The position numbers and the translations under genes are program-made. The notes under the pieces are model-generated. The model saw nothing but the letters and a program-made list of their open reading frames with translations. It searched no databases and was not told where the DNA came from. A stretch of DNA of 64,000 bases from Azospirillum sp. GTDB lineage: Bacteria > Pseudomonadota > Alphaproteobacteria > Azospirillales > Azospirillaceae. The DNA is taken from the NCBI GenBank assembly GCA_016124535.1, contig WGNK01000003.1:288001-352000 (forward strand), read 5' to 3'. Below, in pieces: positions 17,559-26,943 of this stretch. Every line of letters begins with the position of its first letter. Position 1 is the stretch's first letter.

Positions 17559-20054
17559 ATGTCCGGTGTTCGCGTGCTCATCCGTTCGGCCCTCGGTCTG
17601 CCGACCGGCGGCGGCCTCGGCCTCGTCCTGGCCATGGTCCTCACCCATCCGGCGGTTTCAGCGGAGTTGTCACAGGTTCCTTACTCGAACAACGAAGCCA
17701 ATCTCTGCAGCCAGTTCGACTTCGCGACGGTTACCGACATCCACTCCGGGAAAATCCGCCACCTGGTCTCGGTGGTTGAGAAGGATGCCGAAGTCCGCGC
17801 TCAAGCCGACGCGACGGTGGCGGTGACCGAACGGCTGGCGTTCTCCAGACCGCTGTTCGTGATCGGCCAAACTGGGCGGGGGGCCTGGGTTCAGGTTGCT
17901 GCCCTGGCCCAGGGCAGTGCGCCTTTGGGCTGGATGGCGGGGCGGGATCTGCTGTGCCGGCAGCGGCCGTTGCGCGATCCCGTCACCGGGCTGGACCGCA
18001 AAGCGGTGATCAAGACCGAAGGAGCGGTTGGCACCGTCCAGCCGGTGATCGCCCATCGGAGTTCGAGCGAGCAGGCCTGCGGCGCCGGCGATTGCCCGAC
18101 GCTCCAGCGCTTCGACATCCAGTATGTTTTCGCCGAACGCAATGGCCGTGCCCTGTTGTCCAAGGATTTCGTGCTCGACGTCCGGACCACGGCGCTGACC
18201 GGATGGGTCGACGCCACGGACAAGATCATCCGCTGGAATACCGCGTTCGGACTGCGGCCCAGCGAGTTATTGGACGGGACCAAGCCGGTTTGCGCCTACC
18301 GGACGGTTGATGACGCTCGGGTCAACCGCGATTGCCGGCCGATGATCGGCGGCCACTCATGGTTCCTGTCGAGCACGCGTCTGCCGATCCTGGAAGAGCA
18401 AGGCGAGTATTACAAGGTCGCGGTCAATGCGACCGGCGTCGACAATGTGGTTCTTCTCGACGCCAACCGCATCGCAATTTCCGGCGCCGGTCGGACGCAG
18501 AACCAAATCGACGTGTTCTTCGTCGTCGACGGGACCGAGAGCATGTCCGGCATGATCGAGACGCTCAAAGGGGCCAGCGGCCGGCCCGGCATCGTCGAGC
18601 AGATTACTTCGCGGCTCAAGGAGAAAGCAGCCCAGGGGGTCTCGTTCCGTTTCGGCTTTCGCATCTATCGTGATGCGATTTCGCCGTCCTACAATGATCT
18701 CCTTGGCGAAGCTTTTCCTCTGTCGAATAAGGATTGCATCGGCACGGAAACCCAGCATGGCGAGTTTTATACCGCGTTTTCGCGGGTGACCGCCCATGGG
18801 ATCAGAAATCCCAATCACGTCCTCGAGGACTACGCGGAAAACCTGTACGGCGGCATCTACCAGGGCCTGATCGACATGGCCGGCTGCCCGGACAACACCA
18901 AGCTGATGTTTGTGATCGGTGATGCCGGCTATGATCCGGTCAAACAGAAGCAGCGCGGCTTCCAACCGATCGAGCTCGGGCAGCTGGTGGCGGCGATCCG
19001 CAACCTGGTCGGGAGTGCCGGGGGTGGCAGCGGCAGCAAGAAGGCTGGTCCGATCCCCGGCATCTTCGTCATCGAAATGCCGCCGGATCCCTCGGTGCCC
19101 CAGGACGGGCCGCGCCAAAAGCATGATTACAATCGGGCTTACGAATCGTTCGCATCCGAAACCAGGGAAATGCTGTCGCGCCTCTACACGACGGAAATGC
19201 AGAGCGATCCTTCATTCGCGCAAAAACAGTTCACTGCCTTGCCGGCCGGCCCTTTGGATGAAGGCACACTCAACCGGATCAGCGATCGCGTCGCCGCGTT
19301 TTCCCGGCCCGATCTGGTCAATCGGGTTGAGATCGACTTGCGCGGCGGGCAATCCCTGGTCGAAGCAATCCGAGATTTACAGCGAGGCAACCGGGATGTA
19401 CCGATTCTGTTCTGGTCGATGCTTCAACAGCGACTCTGCCCGCAATTGGATGAGCAATGCCATACCCAGCGGGTCGAAGGCGTGAACAGCCTCTATGTCA
19501 AGAAATCCGATGATGTCGTGACTGAGCTCCGATTGACCAGCGAGCAGATGGAGATCTGGCGCATCATGTTGTCGGACCTCAGAAATTCCAATCTCGGTGG
19601 GCTTCAGTTGCGCAGGGCTTTGGGCACCGCACTGACCCGCAGCGTCGAACGCGCGGTGAATATTCCCTACGCCGACACCCGAGAAGAGATGCAGCAATTT
19701 GTTCGCCGGGTCGGTGGCCTGCCGGTTCGGGAACACAGCCCTTTGATGAGCTATGCCCTTGACGAGTTGCTCGACGAACACCGCGTGACCGATTGCGAGA
19801 TCGACCATGTCCAGCGCTGGCTCAATACCTCGTCGCGGGTCCTCGATGTGCTTCAGCGGGGAACATTCGAACCGATCATCCAATTTACCGAACCCGACGC
19901 GCGGGGGTGCGCCCTCACCGAGAAGGGAAGACACGTGCCGGCCACGCTGGGTGACCTGTCACCGCGACCATTGGGTAGTGATGACACCTATAGCTATGCA
20001 AAAGCGGTTGACAATGCCATCTTCTACTGGATACCGCAACGCTTTATGCCCTAA
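17559..20054 (+). CDS. Secreted von Willebrand factor A domain protein with SH3-like N-terminal region (first copy)
   Basis: The 831-residue protein starts at an ATG preceded by AGGGGG, nine bases after the previous stop. A signal peptide ends near Ala35. An SH3-like region (about 45-150) carries the phrase LGWMAGRDLLCR. The vWA domain begins at about residue 318; its MIDAS reads D324-G-T-E-S, with Thr/Asp positions later at GFRIYRD and GDAGYD (Asp455), so metal binding looks intact. A C-terminal region of about 250 residues ends in SDDTYSYAKAVDNAIFYW. The gene encoded after the ABC pair is a full-length paralogue. vWA domains usually mediate metal-dependent protein binding. I infer a periplasmic or surface subunit working with the ABC pair. 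Confidence 0.85.
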   Translation: MSGVRVLIRSALGLPTGGGLGLVLAMVLTHPAVSAELSQVPYSNNEANLCSQFDFATVTDIHSGKIRHLVSVVEKDAEVRAQADATVAVTERLAFSRPLFVIGQTGRGAWVQVAALAQGSAPLGWMAGRDLLCRQRPLRDPVTGLDRKAVIKTEGAVGTVQPVIAHRSSSEQACGAGDCPTLQRFDIQYVFAERNGRALLSKDFVLDVRTTALTGWVDATDKIIRWNTAFGLRPSELLDGTKPVCAYRTVDDARVNRDCRPMIGGHSWFLSSTRLPILEEQGEYYKVAVNATGVDNVVLLDANRIAISGAGRTQNQIDVFFVVDGTESMSGMIETLKGASGRPGIVEQITSRLKEKAAQGVSFRFGFRIYRDAISPSYNDLLGEAFPLSNKDCIGTETQHGEFYTAFSRVTAHGIRNPNHVLEDYAENLYGGIYQGLIDMAGCPDNTKLMFVIGDAGYDPVKQKQRGFQPIELGQLVAAIRNLVGSAGGGSGSKKAGPIPGIFVIEMPPDPSVPQDGPRQKHDYNRAYESFASETREMLSRLYTTEMQSDPSFAQKQFTALPAGPLDEGTLNRISDRVAAFSRPDLVNRVEIDLRGGQSLVEAIRDLQRGNRDVPILFWSMLQQRLCPQLDEQCHTQRVEGVNSLYVKKSDDVVTELRLTSEQMEIWRIMLSDLRNSNLGGLQLRRALGTALTRSVERAVNIPYADTREEMQQFVRRVGGLPVREHSPLMSYALDELLDEHRVTDCEIDHVQRWLNTSSRVLDVLQRGTFEPIIQFTEPDARGCALTEKGRHVPATLGDLSPRPLGSDDTYSYAKAVDNAIFYWIPQRFMP

Positions 20055-20103
20055 AAACTTGGCCAAGAGGAAGGATAGATATCTCTGGAAGGACAATAAG
20101 TCG

Positions 20104-20898
20104 ATGATTGCCGTTTCCAATAGCTCAAATTTCTATGCAATACTGAGAGGGGTTGAAATCTCCTGGGACGGCGAGACAACCTGGAATTTCCCCGAGTTGG
20201 AAATTGATTTCACCGCCCTCAATTGGCGTTTGCCGATAATTGGCCGTACCGGCTGCGGCAAGAGCACCCTTCTTTATGTCCTCGCGGCCATGAAACGGCA
20301 GTCGGCCGGGGCGATTAACTGGAAACTGCCGGGGCGGCCCAAAGCAATTATCTGGAACGGCACCATTGCCAGCGGAGCCGACGCGCGGGCCTGGCATGGC
20401 GCCCGCAATGAATGTTTCAGTTTTGCGTTCCAGGAGAGCGCGCTGCTGCCCTATCTGACGGTCGAGGAAAACTTGCTCTATCCCTTGCTCCATGCCGGCC
20501 TTGACCTGCGCAGTGCGACCACGCGCGTCGAGCAGACGCTCGAGACCGTCCTGGTCCCCCAGCGGGAATCCATGAAGGAAATGCGCTGCCGCTTTCCCAG
20601 AACCCTCTCCGGAGGCCAGCGTCAGCGATTCGCCCTGGCCAAAGCCATGGCGCGTGAGCCGGCGGTCCTGTTCGCCGACGAGCCGACCGGCAGCCTGGAT
20701 TTCGAGACTCGCGCCGAAGTTATGCAGCGGGTCGTCGATTGGCTGGACGCGAAACCCGGCCAGCGCGCCTTCGTTTGGGTAACCCACCATCGCGATGATC
20801 CGGCAACCTACGGCGCCCCCTGGGCTCTGCAAGTCAACCATCCCGGCCAAGAAAAGCCGTTTATCTGGCAGGACGTGGCAGCCTCAACCCCCGCCTGA
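20104..20898 (+). CDS. ABC transporter ATPase, MacB/LolD type
   Basis: The 264-residue ATPase is complete: Walker A at 47-55 (GRTGCGKST), signature LSGGQRQR from residue 168, Walker B Asp192 with Glu193 (ADEPTG) and switch His228 (THHR). The ATG at 20104 has GGAAGGA about ten bases upstream; an upstream extension to 19807 would overlap the vWA gene by nearly 250 bases. EPTGSLD after Walker B is typical of MacB/LolD/FtsE ATPases, which power extrusion or mechanotransmission instead of classic import. The partner permease follows after 24 bases. A slightly unusual Q-loop region (FAFQESALLPYLTVEEN) is otherwise canonical. Confidence 0.93.
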   Translation: MIAVSNSSNFYAILRGVEISWDGETTWNFPELEIDFTALNWRLPIIGRTGCGKSTLLYVLAAMKRQSAGAINWKLPGRPKAIIWNGTIASGADARAWHGARNECFSFAFQESALLPYLTVEENLLYPLLHAGLDLRSATTRVEQTLETVLVPQRESMKEMRCRFPRTLSGGQRQRFALAKAMAREPAVLFADEPTGSLDFETRAEVMQRVVDWLDAKPGQRAFVWVTHHRDDPATYGAPWALQVNHPGQEKPFIWQDVAASTPA

Positions 20899-20922
20899 CC
20901 ACCGGACTCGGAGAGGTTATTG

Positions 20923-22794
20923 ATGGAACAGCGTTCGATAGTGTGGATCGCGTGGAAAGAATACTGGCGATCTTATTTGTTCAAGGCGCCAGCCAACCGA
21001 GATTTTATTTGGCTAACCTTGCTGGTTGGCTTCATTACGGCACTGGTTATGGCCGCGGTAAGCCTTCAGGAAGGCCTGTTGGAAAAGCATGCCGACAGTC
21101 TGCTCGGCAAAGTCGCCCCCTTCGGCTTTCCGGTCGCGATCCGCTCCGATATCGCCCGCGCCAGGGGCATCGATCGTGACATTATCGGTGCCTTCGCCGG
21201 CGAAGCGGCAGCGGCCGGCGAGGCCGTGTCGCTCTCGCCGCCGCTGACCGGTCTGCGGCTGTTTCCCTATGAACTGATGGAGGAAGGGGGGCGGTTCGCG
21301 CTGGTTTCCGATCCCGTGCTGGCAGCCCGCGGCGACCGCGAACATTTCACCCAAGCCGTGCTCAACGCCGCCAGCGGCCAGGGCTTCCGGTTCCAGGGTT
21401 GGGCGGTCTATCGCGACGACCCGCTCTGGCAATGGGCGCACCAGAGCCAGGGCAAGGAAATCAGCGGCGAAAAGTTCCCGCAGCGCATCGTCCTCAGTCG
21501 GCATGCCTGGCAGAACTTCGATTACCGCGCTTATCGAAAGGCAGTACTCGAAAATGTTCCGACTGAAATCGCGCGGCCAACTTTGCCGGAACGGGCCGCA
21601 GACCTGAAGGTACTGTGGATGTTTTTCAACTATGGTCGATCTGTTGTCCCGGTCGAGGTATTATGGGTTGATAATATTCCATCACCTTTGCAATTGGCCT
21701 TCCTGTTTCCGTTGGAGACACTTCAGGCGGCGACCGCCGCGTGGCACTTGCCCAGCCTTGTCTTCGAACCTGACCGTATCGACGTCGGGAAGGCGGCCCG
21801 CATCGAAAGTATCCGCCTGTTCGCGAACCACCCGGCAGATGCGCCGCTGATCCCGGCGCTGATCGATGCCATCGCCGGCTGTCTTGGCAAAGCCGCCGGG
21901 GTGTCCGATGGCTCGGCCCTGCAATTCGCCCGGTCGCTGCCGGCCCGTTGGGTCGACCTCTGCGTGGATCGGACTACGCTCAATCAGCCGGTTCAAATCA
22001 GTCGGACCGAGACCGCCGTACCGGATCCGGTCGACCTCGAGACCCCGCAGCAGGCGACCTCGGGCGGTTGGATCGGGGTGCCGTGCGCTCGACTGCGCAT
22101 CGAAGATTTGCAGCACGGCAGGAATAAGGTATGCCCCAGGAACCCCCTGACCGCCAGGCGCGACATTCCGGTTAACGGCTGGTTCGATGCGGCCTTCAGC
22201 GGTTTCCGCAGTGCGGTGGTCTATGTCCCCGATCGGCGCAAAGTCCACGACGTCGCTTTCGCGCTGACCAAGCTGAAAGATTCCAGCGGCCCGTTGTTCT
22301 GGCTCGATCCTACCTATGAATCGGCGTTGAACAAGGTCCAGTATTTGAGCCGCGTCGTCGATTACCTGAGCCGACCGATCCTGGTTGCGGCGATCTTGTT
22401 TGCCCTCTATCTGATGACCAATACCATGGCATTGGTGATCGATCATCGCAAGGCGAACTATGGAACCTTGGTCGCCTATGGCCTGACCCCCGGCGATATC
22501 CGATTCATGCTGATGGTCCAGCTTGCCCTGACTTGCATGGTCGGCGGGTTTTCTTTCGGGCTGGCCCAGGAAGCCGTCAAGGCCGGTTCCAACCTGGTGT
22601 TTGCCGCCAGCGACGTGGCGGCGCTGGGACGCAATACCTTGGGAATTACCGACACGGTGATTCTGCCCCTGCTCTCGTGGCAAGAATTTCTCGCAGTCTG
22701 CACCATGATTTACCTGGTCTCTGCAGTAATACTCATGTGGCTTGTTCATCTGAGGATGTCAAAATATGCCGGACCAACGGACCTGCTGAAATGA
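20923..22794 (+). CDS. MacB/FtsX-type ABC permease with large periplasmic domain
   Basis: The 623-residue membrane protein starts at ATG 20923 (GAGAGG upstream; a TTG immediately before is less likely). Topology fits the type VII ABC (MacB/LolE/FtsX) family: one N-terminal transmembrane helix (29-48), a periplasmic domain of about 430 residues, then three helices at about 486-507, 525-548 and 583-608. This class does not move substrate through the membrane but couples cytoplasmic ATP hydrolysis to periplasmic work, such as releasing lipoproteins, pumping periplasmic proteins or activating amidases. The stop overlaps the next start (ATGA), tying it to the second vWA protein. The periplasmic domain is larger than the MacB norm and may contact the vWA proteins; that is inference. 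Confidence 0.88.
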   Translation: MEQRSIVWIAWKEYWRSYLFKAPANRDFIWLTLLVGFITALVMAAVSLQEGLLEKHADSLLGKVAPFGFPVAIRSDIARARGIDRDIIGAFAGEAAAAGEAVSLSPPLTGLRLFPYELMEEGGRFALVSDPVLAARGDREHFTQAVLNAASGQGFRFQGWAVYRDDPLWQWAHQSQGKEISGEKFPQRIVLSRHAWQNFDYRAYRKAVLENVPTEIARPTLPERAADLKVLWMFFNYGRSVVPVEVLWVDNIPSPLQLAFLFPLETLQAATAAWHLPSLVFEPDRIDVGKAARIESIRLFANHPADAPLIPALIDAIAGCLGKAAGVSDGSALQFARSLPARWVDLCVDRTTLNQPVQISRTETAVPDPVDLETPQQATSGGWIGVPCARLRIEDLQHGRNKVCPRNPLTARRDIPVNGWFDAAFSGFRSAVVYVPDRRKVHDVAFALTKLKDSSGPLFWLDPTYESALNKVQYLSRVVDYLSRPILVAAILFALYLMTNTMALVIDHRKANYGTLVAYGLTPGDIRFMLMVQLALTCMVGGFSFGLAQEAVKAGSNLVFAASDVAALGRNTLGITDTVILPLLSWQEFLAVCTMIYLVSAVILMWLVHLRMSKYAGPTDLLK

Positions 22795-25292
22795 TTACCC
22801 GATATGCCGGAAAAGCTGCCGCGGGGCGACCTCCGATCCTCTCCGGGATTGGCTATAACAGCCGACTGGTGAGCCCGATTGCTGTGGCCATGGTGATCAT
22901 CCTCGGCAGCTTAGGGGCAGGCGGTACCGCCGCCTTTGCCCAGCCGGTGCCGGTGGTGCGGTTCTCCGACGACGACGCCAATCTCTGCCACAAGTTCGAT
23001 CTGGACTCGGTGATCGATATCCACAGCGGCAGCCTGCGCCATCCGGTGGTCGTCGTCGAGGACAACGCCGAAGTCCATGTCCGTCCCGACCAGATCTCTC
23101 CGGTCGCCGCGCGCCTGCGCTTCGCCGAGCCATTATTCGTCACCGGCCAGGCGCGCGCGACGCATTGGGTAGAGGTAACAAACCAGGCCAATCCGACGAC
23201 CGTCCTGGGCTGGGTCGCCGGTCAAAACCTGCTGTGCCGGCTGCGACCGTTGCGCGATCCCGACACGGGTATGGTCCGCAAGGCAATCATTCCGCCGGCG
23301 GCGATGACCCCGGGCGAGCCGCCGCTAACCGCCTATCCAAATGCCGTTGCGAGAAACTGTCCGTCCGGCAGTTGTCCGGGCCTGCGAGGCCCCGCGATCC
23401 AGTACATTTATGCCGAACGAGAGAACCGGATTCTGCTGTCGAAGGATTTTGTGCTCGACGATCGCAACGGCAATTTGCCCGGATGGGTCGACGCGGCCGA
23501 TCGAATCATTCGCTGGAACACCGCTTTCGGCTTGCGGCCGAGAGAACAACTGGAGGAAAGGCAGCCGGTTTGTACCTACCGCAGTGTTGATGACGCCAGG
23601 ACCGGCCGCGGCTGCCTGCCGCTGTCCGGCGGACGATCCTGGTTCCTGACCGGCGATCGCTTGCCAATTCTGCAAGACCTCGGCGACCTTTACGAGGTGG
23701 CGGCCATCCCGGCCGGCACATCCCCCACTGACCCGCCCCAGCGCGACAGCGGTGGTTCCGCGGCGGTCAGGCGCGGCTGGAAGCCGAATCAGATCGATGT
23801 GGTCTTCGTGATGGACGGCACGGGGAACATGGCGGGTTTGGCCGAGGCGCTGAGTGGCCGCGGCGGCCGGCCGGGCATCGTCCAACAAATTACCTCTCGA
23901 TTCAGGGCGCGAGACGCTGCGTTTCGCTTCGGCTTCCGGATTTATCGCGACGGTGCCGGGGGGCCTGGCGGAGGGCTCTCGCTCTCAAACCGGGATTGCC
24001 TCGGCACGGCCGAACAGCATGCCGCCTTCCAAGCGGCCCTCCGCAAACTGGCGAGCCATAGAACGGGCACCCCCGGCAACAGCACCGGGACGGCGGCCGA
24101 AAACTTCTTCGATGGCATCGATCAGGGGATGGCCGACATGGCCGGCTGTCCGGAAAATACCAAGCTGATGTTCGTCATCGGCGAGGTTGGGTATAACCCG
24201 CCCAGTCGTGACAACCGCCGGATGCCGGCGATGACGGTCGGTAAGCTGGTCGACCGGATCCGGGCGCGGGGCTGGGACGGCAATTCCCGCCCGCTTCCTG
24301 GCCTGTTCTTTATCCAGACTTTCAAATATTTCTCTGGTGGGGCAAGTGAAAACCGGGATAGTCGCCATGATCGCGATTACAAATTATTCGAAAATCAAGC
24401 AAGATACATTTTAATTAAGCTTTATGCCACGATAATATCCAATGAACAAACCTTTTTCCCGCAACATTATGCGGATGGACCTCGCCCAGGGTCGTCTGAT
24501 GATCTGTTGAGCAGAGTTTCCGATCAGGTTGCCGCGGTCGTCCGCCCCGACCTGGTCAATCGCGTGGCGACCGAGCTGCGCGGGGGGCAACCCCTGTCCG
24601 ACATCATCCGCAGCCTGCGACGAACGGTGCGCGGCGTGCCGGCGCTGTTCTGGTCGATGCTGGAACACATGCCCTGCTCCGATGCCGTTGAAGACTGCCG
24701 GGACTCGCCGCCACAGGAGACCGATCGGCTCTATGTCCGGAAATCTGAAAACGTGGTCACCGACGTTATGTTGACCTTCGAACAGATGGAAGCATGGCGG
24801 ATCATGTTATCGGAGCTGAGCAATACTGGCATTGGAGGGCTGTCCCCGCGTCGGGCGCTAGGGGTCAATTTGACCCGGACCGTCGAAAGGATGGTAAATT
24901 TGCCCTATGCCGATTCACACCAAGAGATCGGCCAATTTGTTGCCCGCTTCGGTGGTTTGCCGGTGCGCGAGCGCAGTCCGCTGATGAGCTTCAGCCTCGA
25001 CGATTTGCTCGACGAGAACGGCGTTCCCGATTGTGAGATCGACCATCTCCGGCGTTGGATCAATGCTTCGTCCCGTGTCGTCGATGTGCTGCAGCGGGGG
25101 ACCGTCGAACCGATCCTCCAGCTTAGGCCTGCCGATAGCGAAACCTGCCGGTTGTCGGACAAGGGCCGGGGCGTGCCCGCGGTCGGAGGCAATGTCGAGA
25201 TCCGGCCTCTGGGCAGTGATGATACTTACAGCTATGCCAAAGTGGTTGGTGGCGCGATTTTCTATTGGATACCGGAACAGTTCTTGCCCTGA
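22791..25292 (+). CDS. Secreted von Willebrand factor A domain protein (second copy, altered MIDAS)
   Basis: The ATG overlaps the permease stop codon; the upstream extension to 22533 lies wholly in the permease gene. The 833-residue product has a signal sequence ending near AAFA (about residue 50) and is collinear with the first vWA protein: the SH3-like part (GWVAGQNLLCR), the vWA domain, and the ending SDDTYSYAKVVGGAIFYW. Its MIDAS differs: D342-G-T-G-N replaces the D-x-T-x-S pattern, and the later Asp is Glu465 (GEVGYN). Metal-dependent binding may therefore be weakened or lost, as often happens when one of two duplicated vWA subunits becomes structural. A short A+T-rich stretch around 24380-24470 stands out in base composition. 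Pairing with the first copy is inference. Confidence 0.85.
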   Translation: MITRYAGKAAAGRPPILSGIGYNSRLVSPIAVAMVIILGSLGAGGTAAFAQPVPVVRFSDDDANLCHKFDLDSVIDIHSGSLRHPVVVVEDNAEVHVRPDQISPVAARLRFAEPLFVTGQARATHWVEVTNQANPTTVLGWVAGQNLLCRLRPLRDPDTGMVRKAIIPPAAMTPGEPPLTAYPNAVARNCPSGSCPGLRGPAIQYIYAERENRILLSKDFVLDDRNGNLPGWVDAADRIIRWNTAFGLRPREQLEERQPVCTYRSVDDARTGRGCLPLSGGRSWFLTGDRLPILQDLGDLYEVAAIPAGTSPTDPPQRDSGGSAAVRRGWKPNQIDVVFVMDGTGNMAGLAEALSGRGGRPGIVQQITSRFRARDAAFRFGFRIYRDGAGGPGGGLSLSNRDCLGTAEQHAAFQAALRKLASHRTGTPGNSTGTAAENFFDGIDQGMADMAGCPENTKLMFVIGEVGYNPPSRDNRRMPAMTVGKLVDRIRARGWDGNSRPLPGLFFIQTFKYFSGGASENRDSRHDRDYKLFENQARYILIKLYATIISNEQTFFPQHYADGPRPGSSDDLLSRVSDQVAAVVRPDLVNRVATELRGGQPLSDIIRSLRRTVRGVPALFWSMLEHMPCSDAVEDCRDSPPQETDRLYVRKSENVVTDVMLTFEQMEAWRIMLSELSNTGIGGLSPRRALGVNLTRTVERMVNLPYADSHQEIGQFVARFGGLPVRERSPLMSFSLDDLLDENGVPDCEIDHLRRWINASSRVVDVLQRGTVEPILQLRPADSETCRLSDKGRGVPAVGGNVEIRPLGSDDTYSYAKVVGGAIFYWIPEQFLP

Positions 25293-25374
25293 GCTGCCGA
25301 GAAATTGGCTTGATAGGGCGCCAGAATTGTCAAAACGACCCCGAGCGATCGATCCGATACAACTTTAGAAGGCC

Positions 25375-26907
25375 ATGACCAACTACGCCACAGTGCGAGC
25401 GAGAACGTCGGGCGACTGCCGGGATCGCGATCGCCGGGCTATTTCGGTCAGACTCCGCAAGGGCGGGACCTCACGTCTCGATACCTTGCCGGCGGGTCGG
25501 TCGACCCTCTGGCGCGCCATGGCAATCGGAGCCCTTGGCCTCCTCGCGCTCGACCTGCCGGTCCGGGTCATTGCGGTCCGGCCGGCGGCGGCAGCCCAGT
25601 GGGCGCTGACCGTCGATCTTCCGCCGTCGCTGGGCGCGACCGAGATCATCGACGCCGTCACGATCGAAGAAGGACGCTGCCAGGGCCGGTGGCACCGCCT
25701 TGCCGAGCCCGGGGCAAGTTACCGGATCGACTGTCGAACACCGCCGCCCTATCGGCTGCGGATCGCCGATGCGCCGCCGCTGATTGCCTTCACCGGAATT
25801 CGGGTAATCCGTCCCGAGGAATTGGTGGTCGATCTCTCGGTTCCGCTTGCGGCGGGGTGGCCGGGCGAATTCTATCCCGATCGGGTAACGCGGTTGTCCT
25901 CGGTCAGGGTCGAGACCCTGCTGAACGGAGGCCTCGCCGTCCCGATGTTTCCCGATGCTCAGCCCGGCAGCGAGGTGGATTTGCGCTGCCGCTCCCGGCT
26001 TGCGCCGAAGCTCGCGGCAATCGTGTCCGGTTCGATCCCACCGCTGCCGGTGCCGTGCATCAGCCTGAAGCTGCCGATCCCGCCACTCTGGCACAGCCGC
26101 ATCCGTGACCGAACTTACCCGAGCGTCGAGGGCTGCCTCAGGGGACGCGATGCCCAGGCGCAGAGCTGTATCATCCGGCCCGACCAGGACGGGCTGATCA
26201 CGCTTGATTTCGGTCCGGGCTGGCAACCCGCCACGCTTCGCCGGGACGAACTTTCGCCAAGCATCCTCGCCGGCCGTCTGCGGCCGGAATGGCCGTACGA
26301 CCCCGGTCTGTTTCACGCCGATCCGACCCCGACCCTCGGGCAACTCCGGGTCCGGTCGGTTGCCTATTGCGACACCGTCGAGCCCGGCGCCTGCTGCGGC
26401 GACCGTGCCGTGGCGGTCGATCAGCAGGCCGGAGCGATCAGAGAGTTGCCTTCCCTCGCCGAGGCCAATTGCCCCACCGAGCGGCGCCTGCCGTCGTTTG
26501 CGGTTGCCACTTTCGGCTTTGCCGACCGCAATCGGGGCGATGGCCAATTCACCCGATACTGGTCGATCGCTTCGGTCACCGGACGTCCCTATCGGATAAA
26601 TGCCGACCAGGTCTTAACTACCTATCCGATCCACGTGATTCTTGATCCGGCGATTATTGCGGCGGGAAATCCGGTACCCCGACTGGTGCTCTATTCCTCA
26701 CTCCATTCCTGCCAGTCGGCAGACGGCAGCGACAGCGGGATCGGAGCCTATCCGCTCCGCTCGTCCGAGCTTTCCCGCCTGCGCGTCGGTCTGCCCGCCT
26801 TTGCCGCCGTCCAGGCGGCGGCGACAAAAATCACCCGCTGCGCCGAGGCCGTCGTCGAAGCCGGCAGCACCCCCGCTGCGACCTTCCGATTCATCGGCCT
26901 GCGGTAA
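25375..26907 (+). CDS. Secreted Cys-containing protein sharing a module with the second gene of the set
   Basis: The 510-residue protein starts at an ATG with AGAAGG close upstream; an internal ATG at 25519 would place the hydrophobic segment (AIGALGLLALDLPVRVIAV, about 50-68) at the very N-terminus and is a real alternative. After a likely cleavage site near PAAAAQ the protein is rich in Pro and paired Cys, suggesting disulfides and a periplasmic or surface location. Residues about 249-380 are homologous by eye to residues about 500-640 of the protein encoded at 14703-17549 (GCLRG, RPEWPY, SVAYC...GACC, LPSLAEANC). I recognise no family. It is last in the rightward set, 82 bases after the second vWA gene, and meets a convergent permease gene after 23 bases. 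Confidence 0.75.
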   Translation: MTNYATVRARTSGDCRDRDRRAISVRLRKGGTSRLDTLPAGRSTLWRAMAIGALGLLALDLPVRVIAVRPAAAAQWALTVDLPPSLGATEIIDAVTIEEGRCQGRWHRLAEPGASYRIDCRTPPPYRLRIADAPPLIAFTGIRVIRPEELVVDLSVPLAAGWPGEFYPDRVTRLSSVRVETLLNGGLAVPMFPDAQPGSEVDLRCRSRLAPKLAAIVSGSIPPLPVPCISLKLPIPPLWHSRIRDRTYPSVEGCLRGRDAQAQSCIIRPDQDGLITLDFGPGWQPATLRRDELSPSILAGRLRPEWPYDPGLFHADPTPTLGQLRVRSVAYCDTVEPGACCGDRAVAVDQQAGAIRELPSLAEANCPTERRLPSFAVATFGFADRNRGDGQFTRYWSIASVTGRPYRINADQVLTTYPIHVILDPAIIAAGNPVPRLVLYSSLHSCQSADGSDSGIGAYPLRSSELSRLRVGLPAFAAVQAAATKITRCAEAVVEAGSTPAATFRFIGLR

Positions 26908-26922
26908 CCCCGGTCAGGGCAG

Positions 26923-26943
26923 GCGGCCGATCATACCGGCCGC
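26923..26943. terminator. GC-rich hairpin between convergent genes, possible terminator
   Basis: GCGGCCG (26923-26929) and CGGCCGC (26937-26943) form a perfect seven-base stem with a seven-base loop, between the end of the secreted-protein gene and the last codons of the convergent permease. No T run follows on either side, so termination is uncertain. Confidence 0.25.

Noticed and set aside
1005..26907. Type VI secretion system or phage tail-like injection machine
   Set aside because: No sheath, tube, baseplate, TssM/TssL, ClpV or VgrG-like gene is visible; SrfB has actin-like and not AAA+ motifs.
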